In this document: in pieces, positions 8,556 through 17,084 of the stretch
Position numbering within the stretch: position 1 is the stretch's first letter
Layout: each line of letters begins with the position of its first letter
Notes under the pieces: model-generated
Told to the model about the DNA's origin: nothing
The model's database searches: none
What the model saw: only the letters and a program-made list of their open reading frames with translations
Position numbers and translations under genes: made by a program
From: CAZTLE01 sp964614415
GTDB lineage: Bacteria; Bacteroidota; Bacteroidia; Flavobacteriales; Flavobacteriaceae
Assembly (NCBI GenBank): GCA_964614415.1
Contig: CAZTLE010000027.1
Span: forward strand, 1-29,249
Length of the DNA: 29,249 nucleotides
Direction of reading: 5' to 3'

Positions 8556-9641
8556 TTACTGGCTGTCAATCCAGGCTCCAAGACGCTCAAATTGTTGTCT
8601 TTCTGCATTGATTATCCCGGTTTTATTGGTACTGATAATATCTTGAAGCACCGTAGGGTCACTCTGTGCTATACTTTTAATCGTCAATGGGTTTGTTAGT
8701 TCTTTTACACAGCGGGACCAAAGTTTGGCCGTGTCTCTGAAATCAATCGCGATATCTTTCAGTTCAGCATCATCCAGTTTCTGCGCAACTTCTGCCAAGA
8801 AGGAGCTGTACAATCGGCGTCCGAAACCTCCACCGCTCAGATTGTACTCTAGGATCTTTAGAAAATAAACACTACTTATAAGTTGGTGTTTATCGGGGTT
8901 CTGATGCCATTGCTCCATTTCGGTAAAGAAATCCTGCAAACCCTGGAGTCCGTGATCGTATCCCTCCTTTACGGCTTTAAAGCTTTGTACAACCTTGTTG
9001 ATACTGTACACCAGGGAGGCCTTGCTATCGTGTGCAGCTATTCCCGGCTTGAATATCGTATAGTACTTGCCGTTGCACTTTTGATGGGGATCCATCGTAG
9101 CGCGACCAAAGACCTCATCGTAAAACCACAGTTCTTTGAATGTCTCAAAATCGTAGGTGAGTGGTTGCGCATAGTCTGTTTCGAAAAAGGTGACTTGATC
9201 GCCTTCTACAGCGGTGATCGACACATAATGGAATCCGATATTCGTGGGGTGAATGGAGAAATCCTCTTTTGCTTTTCCGGCTCTCAAATGATTGAGATAC
9301 GGGCGGTTTATGGCGACATTTACCACCACATCTTTTTCCAGGTTCTCTTTGATCTTCTTCAGGATGTCCGGATCATCCAGCTCCATCTGCCCCCGAATCA
9401 TATAGGTGTCAAAAACAGAGGCCAGCCCTTCCAGGGTCTGATCGGTAATACCTACCAGGGTATAGAAGGGAATCCGGTTCTTTCCGGGATGTCCGTAAAT
9501 AAGGGACAAACATCCGGACAAACCGAGGATCATCCCGTTGGAAAGCGCACAGTCATATACCGCCAGATTATTGCGATAGGTGGTCATGCGGCAATCGAAA
9601 CCGGGCATGTAATTGGCCTGATATTTTTGAGTCAGATTCAT
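8556..9641 (-). CDS. BtrH-like acyltransferase, copy 2
   Basis: A 361-residue protein with the BtrH N-terminal domain. GFDCRMTTY carries Cys17, GLSGCLSLIYG (40-50) matches the conserved glycine-rich segment, NIGFHYVSI carries His138, and FFETDYAQP carries Asp156. The His-to-Asp distance (18 residues) equals that in the copy at 6065-7123, and the Cys-to-His distance is similar (121 against 114), so both are likely active Cys-His-Asp enzymes with different specificities. The C-terminal half is helical. The start overlaps the glycosyltransferase stop (ATGA, 9638-9641), tying its production to the sugar-transfer step. A transfer of an acyl group from ACP to an amine is expected by analogy with butirosin BtrH. 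Confidence 0.78.
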   Translation of the reverse strand: MNLTQKYQANYMPGFDCRMTTYRNNLAVYDCALSNGMILGLSGCLSLIYGHPGKNRIPFYTLVGITDQTLEGLASVFDTYMIRGQMELDDPDILKKIKENLEKDVVVNVAINRPYLNHLRAGKAKEDFSIHPTNIGFHYVSITAVEGDQVTFFETDYAQPLTYDFETFKELWFYDEVFGRATMDPHQKCNGKYYTIFKPGIAAHDSKASLVYSINKVVQSFKAVKEGYDHGLQGLQDFFTEMEQWHQNPDKHQLISSVYFLKILEYNLSGGGFGRRLYSSFLAEVAQKLDDAELKDIAIDFRDTAKLWSRCVKELTNPLTIKSIAQSDPTVLQDIISTNKTGIINAERQQFERLGAWIDSQ

Positions 9642-10582
9642 GCGTTTACCTTTAGTATCTGTTCTTGTTTGGAGTAGTCTACCATACTCAGGTAGTACTC
9701 CGGGATGGCTATGTCTTCCATTCCGTAGATCTCACAGCAAAATGTATTGAACTCCTTAAGCGAGATTTTGCCGTTGGTAAAATTCAGGTACTGGTACAGC
9801 TCTTTTGGTTTGTTGTATTTTTTGATAAAGTGGATCGCGTTTTTAAGCATGGTATCCATGATCTTCTTGTGATCCCTGTCGTGATCCAGATGGTACAGGT
9901 AGTTGTTCCGGTTGAATACCGCCTGAACTCCCCTTTTAAAGAGGCGATAACACAGATCGGCATCTTCCGGACCCCAACCCTGTATGGCCGGATCGAAATA
10001 TCCTATGGTCTCGAAATATTTTTTGGGAATGCACAGATTGCCTCCGGTAACCACCGCCCACCAAACGGCCGGTGTGAAATCGGCGTGTTGCGCTTCGAAT
10101 TCGTATAGTTTTTTAATACCGTCAAAGAACACCTGATCTGACCTTAGCGCAAGGAGATTTCCGTAGTACAATGTGTTATTCAGAATGTCCTGCTGAATGC
10201 TTCGTGTATACTCTTTATCGATGTTGATAATGTCACCTACATGCACGCATTCTGGCTTGTCTTGCACCGAACGATACAATTTGGTGATGAACGAAGGACT
10301 AAAGATCACGTCATCGTCACAGAACAGGATGTATTCTCCGTTGCTCTGGTCTACCCCGTAGTTCCGGGCTCCCGTCAATCCTGAATTCGAAATGACATGA
10401 TGGTAGAACTCGTAGTCCTTTTCTACGGCCAAAACCCGATCCAAGGTATCATCTGTCGAGCCGTCGATCACCAGTTGCACTTCGAAGAGCTCTTTTCCAT
10501 CAAGTGCGTTCAGACTGGTGAGTATGGCTTCAACGGAGTCTGCCTTATTGTAGGTACATATAACGATGCTAAACGGTTTCAT
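9638..10582 (-). CDS. Family 2 glycosyltransferase with a C-terminal galactosyl/GalNAc-transferase-like motif
   Basis: A 314-residue GT-A enzyme without membrane segments. It starts with SIVICTYNKADSVEAIL, the nucleotide-sugar fold, and has the metal-binding triplet FCDDDV (Asp89-Asp91). Its GWGPEDADLCYRL motif (202-214) is typical of the Glyco_transf_7C / chondroitin-synthase-like acceptor side and often goes with hexose or N-acetylhexosamine transfer. The start overlaps the PIG-L deacetylase stop (ATGA, 10579-10582). That coupling fits a two-step module in which an N-acetylhexosamine is attached and then deacetylated, as BtrM/BtrD-type enzymes do in aminoglycoside pathways. Donor and acceptor are not shown by the sequence. 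Confidence 0.87.
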   Translation of the reverse strand: MKPFSIVICTYNKADSVEAILTSLNALDGKELFEVQLVIDGSTDDTLDRVLAVEKDYEFYHHVISNSGLTGARNYGVDQSNGEYILFCDDDVIFSPSFITKLYRSVQDKPECVHVGDIINIDKEYTRSIQQDILNNTLYYGNLLALRSDQVFFDGIKKLYEFEAQHADFTPAVWWAVVTGGNLCIPKKYFETIGYFDPAIQGWGPEDADLCYRLFKRGVQAVFNRNNYLYHLDHDRDHKKIMDTMLKNAIHFIKKYNKPKELYQYLNFTNGKISLKEFNTFCCEIYGMEDIAIPEYYLSMVDYSKQEQILKVNA

Positions 10583-11397
10583 AGACTGAACATTACTTTG
10601 TTTCCTTCCGGTGATTCGTGTTCCTCGAAGAGGGTATAGGCTTCTGCCAGTTGTTTACGGCCATTCTCCGGGCTGTCCAGCACCGTTTCCAGGTCGCTGG
10701 CGCGTCGTTTGCCCACAAACTCCATAATCTGGTTGTAATCCACAGATGAGAGTTGGGAGGCGTAGCAGTCGATACTGCGTTTCTTCTTCCGCTTGCTACC
10801 CGTCGATACTTTCAGAAATGAGTTCATATATACAGGGCCCCATACTTCATAAATGAGGAGGTATTTCAGAAAATCGAACCGGCCGCTTTTCTTGCCTTCG
10901 GCAATGACCGTTCGGGCGACGTCACCAACCACCTTGTGGTCCGGATGCATCTCTTTCTCATTGGGAATGAAAATGGCATCAGGCCGGACGTCAGCTATAA
11001 GAGTTCGTAGTTGTTCACCAAAATCGACTTGAATGGAGCGGTCATCTTTAAGGCCCAGTTCCGGAAAATCGAAATACACTAATTCCTGATAGCCGAGCAC
11101 CTTCTTGGCCTGCTGACTCTCCTCAACGCGTTCGCTGGCCGTATAATCGTATTGCCTGGCGATGGATCGTTCTGACTCCTGGGTTACGATGAGCACGGTT
11201 ACTTCGGCGCCTTTGCGCACAAAGTGGTCGATGGCTGCCCCGCATCCAATGACTTCGTCATCAGCATGCGGAGCGACAACCAATACACGGTCCAATGTCA
11301 AAGATGCCACGTCTTTGCAAGACTTAGCATGCCTTGTGGTGAACAGCTTGGACAATTGTCCTAGTAATAGTTTTGTTCTGAATTCTTTAGTACTCAT
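10579..11397 (-). CDS. PIG-L / LmbE-family N-deacetylase
   Basis: A 272-residue protein with both zinc motifs of the PIG-L family: PHADDE (43-48; His44 and Asp47) and HPDH (151-154; His154). Known members remove acetyl groups from N-acetylglucosamine-containing conjugates (GlcNAc-PI, mycothiol precursor, aminoglycoside precursors). The canonical PHPDDE is PHADDE here, a common variant. It lies 12 nt after the active KS gene and overlaps the glycosyltransferase by 4 nt. The expected result is a free sugar amine, a suitable acceptor for the BtrH-type acyltransferases. The family is certain; the substrate is inferred from context. Confidence 0.9.
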   Translation of the reverse strand: MSTKEFRTKLLLGQLSKLFTTRHAKSCKDVASLTLDRVLVVAPHADDEVIGCGAAIDHFVRKGAEVTVLIVTQESERSIARQYDYTASERVEESQQAKKVLGYQELVYFDFPELGLKDDRSIQVDFGEQLRTLIADVRPDAIFIPNEKEMHPDHKVVGDVARTVIAEGKKSGRFDFLKYLLIYEVWGPVYMNSFLKVSTGSKRKKKRSIDCYASQLSSVDYNQIMEFVGKRRASDLETVLDSPENGRKQLAEAYTLFEEHESPEGNKVMFSL

Positions 11398-11409
11398 AAC
11401 ACTCGTATT

Positions 11410-12654
11410 CTAATTGGCGTTGTACTTTCTGAATATGAATGAGGCTCCGTTGCCGCCAAACCCAAAGGAATTGTTCATAACCACGTCTAATGGAATTCCT
11501 TCTTCGGCTTCGGTAACTACTTTGTAGTCAAACCCTTCAATCGGGTCGTGGAAGTTCAGGCTGGGAGGCAGAAATCCATGGTGTAGTGCCACTGTGCAGA
11601 TGATCGCTTCGATCGATCCGGCGGCTCCCAGGGTATGTCCCAGCATTGATTTCGAACTGCTTATAGGTATTTCACGCAGGTCCTCTTTGAATACCCGCTG
11701 AATTGCCTTCAGCTCGGCGTTGTCGTTATGACGCGTACCGGTTCCGTGCATATTGATGTACTGGATCTTGTCCGGTGATATGTCCGCGTCCTTCAGAGCG
11801 CTGGTCATAGCAACTACGGCACCTTCTCCATTGGGGTGCGGTTGTGTAGCGTGGTAGGCATCGTTCGCCAGGCCGTAACCTGCAACTTCGGCATAGTGTT
11901 TTCCGCCACGCTTTTTATTGTGGCTTTCGCTCTCCAGGATCAAACATCCCGATCCTTCCCCAATCAGTAGCCCATCTCGATTGTTGTCGAGAGGTTTAGG
12001 CTGTTGGGTAGACATGGCTCTCAGCGTATGGAATCCCATATAGGTGAGTTCAGACAGCGGATCTACCGCGCCAACGATCACCACATCAGCCAGACCGTTT
12101 CTAATGGTATCCACGGCCAGGGCCATGGCATTTCCTGAGGCACTGCATGCAGTTAGAGAAGATGAGAGTACGCCGGAAATATTGTGTTCCATGGCAATCT
12201 CGGTAGCTAACAATGTCCCGGGAATGTTCATAATGGACTCGTGATAGTTGATCTCCATTTTTTCATTCAGCTTGGAATCATATTCTTCGTCCTGCTCATG
12301 GGCGTGGTTCTTGAATAACCAGTCTACAAAGCCTCCATATCCGGTAAGTGAACTTCCGATGGAAATGGATACACGGGATCTGTCAATGTCCGTATTGAAA
12401 ATTCCGGAGTCCTTAATGGCCTGGTCGATGGAGGGCTTCAGGATCATATTGGAGCGCAATCCGGTGGTAGTTTGGATGTCATCCTTGTCCATGTCCTTAA
12501 TCACACCGGCCTTGCTGCTGCGGTAACCTTCCGTTTGAAACTCGGTTACTTTGCTAAATCCCAGTTTTGAGTCAAGTAGTGATTCTTTCAGTTCGTCTAT
12601 GTTCTTTCCGATAGGGCTATAAATTCCTAACCCTGAAATGACAATTTTTTCCAT
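11410..12654 (-). CDS. Beta-ketoacyl-ACP synthase, catalytically complete (KS-alpha)
   Basis: A 414-residue thiolase-fold condensing enzyme of the FabF/type II PKS kind. It has the full Cys-His-His set: SSSLTACSASG (Cys170), INMHGTGT (His303) and SMLGHTLGAAG (His340), plus the GFGGNGASFIFR C-terminus. It performs decarboxylative condensation of malonyl-ACP with the growing chain. The operon also encodes a second, catalytically dead KS-like protein (18546-19649), so this one is probably the alpha subunit of a KS/CLF heterodimer, although the two genes lie about 6 kb apart. There is no malonyl transferase in the window; the housekeeping FabD presumably supplies malonyl-ACP. It starts 21 nt after the periplasmic protein gene. 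Confidence 0.93.
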   Translation of the reverse strand: MEKIVISGLGIYSPIGKNIDELKESLLDSKLGFSKVTEFQTEGYRSSKAGVIKDMDKDDIQTTTGLRSNMILKPSIDQAIKDSGIFNTDIDRSRVSISIGSSLTGYGGFVDWLFKNHAHEQDEEYDSKLNEKMEINYHESIMNIPGTLLATEIAMEHNISGVLSSSLTACSASGNAMALAVDTIRNGLADVVIVGAVDPLSELTYMGFHTLRAMSTQQPKPLDNNRDGLLIGEGSGCLILESESHNKKRGGKHYAEVAGYGLANDAYHATQPHPNGEGAVVAMTSALKDADISPDKIQYINMHGTGTRHNDNAELKAIQRVFKEDLREIPISSSKSMLGHTLGAAGSIEAIICTVALHHGFLPPSLNFHDPIEGFDYKVVTEAEEGIPLDVVMNNSFGFGGNGASFIFRKYNAN

Positions 12655-12675
12655 GATGTTTTCCTTTTTTAAATG

Positions 12676-13311
12676 CTAGTCTTTGCAAAGACTTAAATAG
12701 TAATCGTTGGTCTCTACCCCCCAATTAGGGCTCAGCGTATTGGCCGGTTTGGCCGATGCATACAAGTTTTTGGCCTTCTCGAAATACGGCTTTGCTTTGT
12801 TGGCTCCACCACCCAGGAAACTGGGCTTGTGGTACATTTGAATTCCTTGTAGCAAATTTGCCCTGGGGTTTTTCTTGTACGACTTCAGAGCATCAGATAT
12901 GGCCCCTGAGGTTTTGTTGAACAGGGATAATCGATTTCCGGGTTGGACAAAGAAGCGGGACTGATAGATGTATGCCTGCAGAATCTCGTTTTCCTGGTTC
13001 CCGGGATTAATCTCTTCAGCTAAATCAAGGTATGTTTGTGCCTTGTCCAGTGCTGCGTCACGGCTGTCTTTGTCTTTGTCAAAGTAGGTCATAACGGTAT
13101 ACAGATAGGCTGTGTAGTACTGGGGCAGCCACTTTTGCTTTTCGATATCGGCAATACGCTCAAATTTGTTGGCCGTTGCTTTAAAATCGGACAGTACTTG
13201 CGCTTGGTCTAAGGCCACAAGAGCCTTTTCCATTTCTTGTTGGTAACGATCTTGCCCTGTTGCGATACTGCTTATCAGAAACAGGATTGAAAAGAATAAG
13301 GACGTTTTCAT
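12676..13311 (-). CDS. Secreted helical-repeat (TPR-like) protein
   Basis: A 211-residue protein with a clear Sec signal peptide (MKTSLFFSILFLISSIATGQ) and no lipobox Cys, so it is probably soluble in the periplasm. The rest is helical, with repeated A-x2-Y-F-x-KA patterns such as AKPYFEKAKNLYA, typical of TPR-like proteins. The ATG at 13311 is chosen because the frame upstream offers only a TTG and the signal peptide starts well here. It sits 17 nt after the TonB receptor gene, so it may act with the receptor or in envelope handling of the product. No more specific family was recognised. Confidence 0.75.
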   Translation of the reverse strand: MKTSLFFSILFLISSIATGQDRYQQEMEKALVALDQAQVLSDFKATANKFERIADIEKQKWLPQYYTAYLYTVMTYFDKDKDSRDAALDKAQTYLDLAEEINPGNQENEILQAYIYQSRFFVQPGNRLSLFNKTSGAISDALKSYKKNPRANLLQGIQMYHKPSFLGGGANKAKPYFEKAKNLYASAKPANTLSPNWGVETNDYYLSLCKD

Positions 13312-13328
13312 GATGTTCAATTTTTTAG

Positions 13329-15479
13329 TTAAATATTGTCGAGTGATATGAATAAGGCCAGCAAATAGAACCTATCGGCCTGTTGCCGGACCGGGATCAA
13401 ATCATAATTGTTGTTCGTGCTATTGAATGCAGATCGGAATCCAAAAATGTTGTCAGTTCCCAGCACATTGCTCACTGCGGCGTACAGCGTAACGGGGATC
13501 TTGGTGATTTTGGACAGATCGTACGAATAGTTCAGGCTCAGGTCATTAAAGCTCTTTGTTAAGTCGCTCAAATACAGTGTGTCCGGTTTGTTTGGGTCAA
13601 CGTACGGCCGGCCGCTGGCATAGGTATAACTGAAGCCCAGATGACTCTTGATACTTGAGATCCACTGCTTGTATACAAAACTTATGTTGTGTTTTGAGAA
13701 GAAACGAGGTGTTGCGCTAACAGGAAAATCCTGATATAGCTTTTCGGTGTCCAGGAAGGAGTAGCTCAACCAAAAATCTCCATTCTTAATGGTTTCGCTA
13801 TCCCTGTAGAATATATCGAATCCCTGAGCAAAGCCAGAGCCCGTATTGCTGTAATTCGAAGGGTCCGGATCGTTGGCCGTGTCGAATCGAATGAGATCCG
13901 AATAGTCCTTATAGTAGCCTTCGAGCCTGAAGACACGTCCTCCTTTTTTATACTGATAGTTCAAAATATAGTGTGAAGACATTTCGGGGCTAAGCTGATC
14001 CGTAAACTTGACGTATTGGTATTCCGGAACCTGGCTGAAAATTCCATAGGCAAACGAAATCTGACTGGGCTTGTTCAGCCGCACTGCGAAGGAGGCTCTT
14101 GGCAGTAATTTAGTACTACTAAGTCCTGAAGAATATTCTGTTCTCAGGCCAACGCGTAGGGCTACTGCCGATGTTATTCTAACATTGGTTTCGGCAAAGG
14201 CCGTGAGTTGGAAATCGTTGAACTCGAGTAGGCCGCGATCACCGTCCAGAGTGATTCGCTCCTGGAAGGATTTGTAGAACAGGTCACTTCCGTAATCCAG
14301 CTTGAACGTTTTGGAAATTCGGGTCCTGAATGCCGCTTTGAGTTGTCCGGCTACAATGCGATCATCAATAGACGTGTTTTCAAGGTCAATTTGAGATCGG
14401 TCATAGTTAAAGGCGATTCCCGTTCGGATTCGTGTCTTGTCACTCAGTTTTTGATTATGACTGTTCTTAAGGAATAGGTTGTTGTTCTTGAGATCAATGA
14501 GGACATTGGGTTGATCGAATCCGTTGTACGGATAGAAAATACTTGACGTGTCGTCGTTGAAAGAAACGAGTGTCTTGTTGACGCCGCCTTTCTCGTTCTC
14601 ACGTATGTAGCTGGCGGTTCCATAGAAAGTCTCGGGTGCTTTTTCCCATTCCGAAGTTTGAGGAACTACATTGAAGTAAGGGCCCAGGTTTGAATAATCC
14701 AGGGAGAAAACATAGCCGGATTTTTCCAGTTTTTTGGTTCTTGAAACGCCCAACCCCAGGGAGTAGACGCTGATGTCCAGTTTGTCGTCGGCCGGTATCC
14801 CTTTGCTGTTGAGCAATAGTACAGAGGAAAGCGCTTGCCCGAATTCAGCGGAGTATCCTCCCGTGCTGAACATGGTTCCTGAGAACAGTAAGGGTGAAAA
14901 TCGCAACCGGGTAGGAATGTCCTGCAGCCTGTTGAGATACGGTGTTTCTACCTGCATACCGTCGATGAACGTTCGGGTTTCATAGGCTTCTCCACCCCGT
15001 ACAAATAATTGTCCTGTTTCTCCCACGGTTTGAGTGCCGGGAAGTGTAGACAAGGCCCCTGCAATATCACCACTGGCACTGGCTGTGGTAACGATGTCCA
15101 TGGGTTTAAGAACCGTTGCCTTCTTTTCGTCACTGGCGTCGAAAGATCCCGCTACGATGACAACTGTTTCCAGGGCATCCTGATCAGGTTTCATGGTGAA
15201 GGCAAGACCCGTAATGTCTTTGTTGATATCGATAGGATGCTCAATGATCTCAAAGCCTAAATATTGAATTACCAATATCTGACTTCCGGTAGTGGTAGTT
15301 GTGAAATCAAAGACTCCGGTTTCGCTGGTAGTAGCACCGTCATAGCTGTTCTTAACGTATACATTGGCGCCCAACAAAGCCTGTCCGTTATCTTCCAGGA
15401 CGACCCCTTGCAAACGCGTTTGCCCGAACAACAATCCTGTTCCCAGGATCCAAAGTGATATGACGGTTATAAATTTCAT
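13329..15479 (-). CDS. TonB-dependent outer-membrane receptor
   Basis: A 716-residue protein: signal peptide 1-20, a carboxypeptidase-regulatory-like beta domain (~22-105, LQGVVLEDNGQALLGANVYV), a plug domain (~125-240; ALSTLPGTQTVGETGQLFVRGG, FIDGMQVETPYLN) and a beta-barrel of alternating residues to the end. TonB receptors import bulky compounds such as siderophores, vitamins, glycans and peptides across the outer membrane. The ATG at 15479 overlaps the stop of the oxidoreductase gene (ATGA) and begins the signal peptide exactly; an open extension upstream is rejected. No SusD partner follows, so it is not a usual glycan-import pair. Being inside the biosynthetic operon, it may re-import or help release the product; this is inference. 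Confidence 0.92.
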   Translation of the reverse strand: MKFITVISLWILGTGLLFGQTRLQGVVLEDNGQALLGANVYVKNSYDGATTSETGVFDFTTTTTGSQILVIQYLGFEIIEHPIDINKDITGLAFTMKPDQDALETVVIVAGSFDASDEKKATVLKPMDIVTTASASGDIAGALSTLPGTQTVGETGQLFVRGGEAYETRTFIDGMQVETPYLNRLQDIPTRLRFSPLLFSGTMFSTGGYSAEFGQALSSVLLLNSKGIPADDKLDISVYSLGLGVSRTKKLEKSGYVFSLDYSNLGPYFNVVPQTSEWEKAPETFYGTASYIRENEKGGVNKTLVSFNDDTSSIFYPYNGFDQPNVLIDLKNNNLFLKNSHNQKLSDKTRIRTGIAFNYDRSQIDLENTSIDDRIVAGQLKAAFRTRISKTFKLDYGSDLFYKSFQERITLDGDRGLLEFNDFQLTAFAETNVRITSAVALRVGLRTEYSSGLSSTKLLPRASFAVRLNKPSQISFAYGIFSQVPEYQYVKFTDQLSPEMSSHYILNYQYKKGGRVFRLEGYYKDYSDLIRFDTANDPDPSNYSNTGSGFAQGFDIFYRDSETIKNGDFWLSYSFLDTEKLYQDFPVSATPRFFSKHNISFVYKQWISSIKSHLGFSYTYASGRPYVDPNKPDTLYLSDLTKSFNDLSLNYSYDLSKITKIPVTLYAAVSNVLGTDNIFGFRSAFNSTNNNYDLIPVRQQADRFYLLALFISLDNI

Positions 15480-17065
15480 GCAACTACAGGTTGATTGGCG
15501 TTGGTGATTTCCCTGGCTGCCTTTATTACTTTCAAAAAGAACTGCTTGTCCTTGCATATAGCCTGTGTGGTTATCACACCACTTAGCACGGCTGCATAGA
15601 TCCCTGATGTGGTGATGTCAGAACCTGTGAGGTAAAAATTATCGAGTGGGGTGTGACAATTGAAGTCAAGGTTCTTGAAACGTTCTGGGGTGTCCGGTAG
15701 CCCAAAGATGTTCCCTTTGAATTGACCGGCGATGATCCTCGTGCTAATGGGAGTTAGCACGTCCCATGATGAAATTAGCTTTCGAAGCCCGGGATACAGA
15801 CGTTCCACGTCGTTTAACAGGGTGTTCCCAATGCGTTGTTTCAGTTCATTGTAGGCCTCATCCGTCCGGTTGGCATTGTCCCAGGACTCGAATACTTCGT
15901 AATCGATAAGGGCATTTATCTTGAGGCTGTGCTTTCCGTCCACCTTCTTTTTCAGTGAAGGAAAGGAGATAGAGTATTGAGAAATATCTCCGTTAGCCAA
16001 TCCGTTTTTGTCACGGTGTAATTCGTTGTGATCATAGGAGGCATAAATCCAGGAAAGGGATTTATCGGCACCGATCTTTTCCGGAGAATCGCTTAGCGTA
16101 GCAAAGAGCTTCACAAAGCTCACTCCGTGTTTTTTGAGTGAGTTCAGGGCGTCCAGGAAGGGCGCTGATATGCTGTCTTCCAGGAGTCGGGCATAGGTGT
16201 TATAGGCACCGATTCCGGAGACATACTGATCGGCAACTACTTCCGACTCCCATCCTGTTTCTTTATCGAGTAGGCGTAACGATGTGATTCGCTGTCCATC
16301 GTGATTTAAACCTGTTACTCTGGTATTGCAGCGTACCTCTCCGCCTTTTGAGACAATACCAGATACAATAGCGTCGATCATGTGTTCCGATCCGTAAGCA
16401 GGGTAATAAACCCCTTCCTTGTGGTTGTTAACCAACAGGGCGTGCTTTAGAAATGCGCTTGTACTGGGCGGAAGGCCGTAATCGGTCCAATGAGAACCAA
16501 TGAAGCTAATGAGTCGTTCGTCGTTAAAGGTTCGGGCCAAATAGGCCTCTGTGGTAAGCATAGCCAACTTTCCGATCTCCGTTTCCAGGAGTTCCAATTG
16601 TTGGCTTTTGTCGTTTTCAATGGACGAAAGCGTATAGTTGCGATACCATTGGGTTATGGATGCGATGTCCTTATAGTATTGTTTGATCGCTTCAGCTTCT
16701 TCGGGAAACTGCTCGGTAAGGACTTCGATCTGTTGATCCTGTCCGGCGTATACCGTATATATTTCTTCCGGGAAATGAAATTTTATGAAGTCTTCCGGCA
16801 AGCGGTCCCAATAGCCCTGACCTTGAGTCATAAGAGCCATAAGCTTGCTGAACATAGTGTTGGGTTCCAGCTCGCCTACCTGATGGATGCCAATTTCGAA
16901 CGGAACATTATCCTTGTTATAGAAGGACTGTGAAAGTCCTCCCGGCTGGACGTGCTGTTCTATGACAAGGACTTTCTTGTCGTAAATGTGAGACAGAAAG
17001 CTGGCACATGCCAGAGAACCTATTCCGGATCCGATGATTGCTATGTCGTACGTTGATTGAGCCAT
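15476..17065 (-). CDS. FAD-dependent oxidoreductase of the phytoene desaturase / retinol saturase (CrtI/CrtISO-RetSat) type
   Basis: A 529-residue flavoprotein. The N-terminus has the dinucleotide-binding fold IIGSGIGSLACASF (10-23), Glu36 at the end of the second strand and PGGLSQSF (41-48). The C-terminal FAD motif is NFYLTGSDITTSGIYAAVLSG. This layout is shared by phytoene desaturases, carotene isomerases and retinol saturases, which act on conjugated polyene chains. In this operon the KS, ketoreductase and dehydratase set would itself give a polyene, so desaturation, saturation or isomerisation of that chain is a natural idea. No other carotenoid genes are nearby. It lies 19 nt after acpS and is coupled by a 4-nt overlap to the TonB receptor gene. 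Confidence 0.85.
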   Translation of the reverse strand: MAQSTYDIAIIGSGIGSLACASFLSHIYDKKVLVIEQHVQPGGLSQSFYNKDNVPFEIGIHQVGELEPNTMFSKLMALMTQGQGYWDRLPEDFIKFHFPEEIYTVYAGQDQQIEVLTEQFPEEAEAIKQYYKDIASITQWYRNYTLSSIENDKSQQLELLETEIGKLAMLTTEAYLARTFNDERLISFIGSHWTDYGLPPSTSAFLKHALLVNNHKEGVYYPAYGSEHMIDAIVSGIVSKGGEVRCNTRVTGLNHDGQRITSLRLLDKETGWESEVVADQYVSGIGAYNTYARLLEDSISAPFLDALNSLKKHGVSFVKLFATLSDSPEKIGADKSLSWIYASYDHNELHRDKNGLANGDISQYSISFPSLKKKVDGKHSLKINALIDYEVFESWDNANRTDEAYNELKQRIGNTLLNDVERLYPGLRKLISSWDVLTPISTRIIAGQFKGNIFGLPDTPERFKNLDFNCHTPLDNFYLTGSDITTSGIYAAVLSGVITTQAICKDKQFFLKVIKAAREITNANQPVVA

Positions 17066-17084
17066 TTTTTATCGCTTTTCCAAA

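Noticed and set aside
8883..9677. 264-codon plus-strand reading frame opposite the BtrH-like gene
   Set aside because: Antisense to a gene with a recognised Cys-His-Asp pattern and a 4-nt coupled start; no motif and no promoter on the plus strand.
15480..15557. 26-codon N-terminal extension of the TonB receptor
   Set aside because: It lies inside the flavoenzyme gene and would bury the signal peptide; the ATG at 15479 starts exactly at the signal peptide and forms an ATGA overlap.
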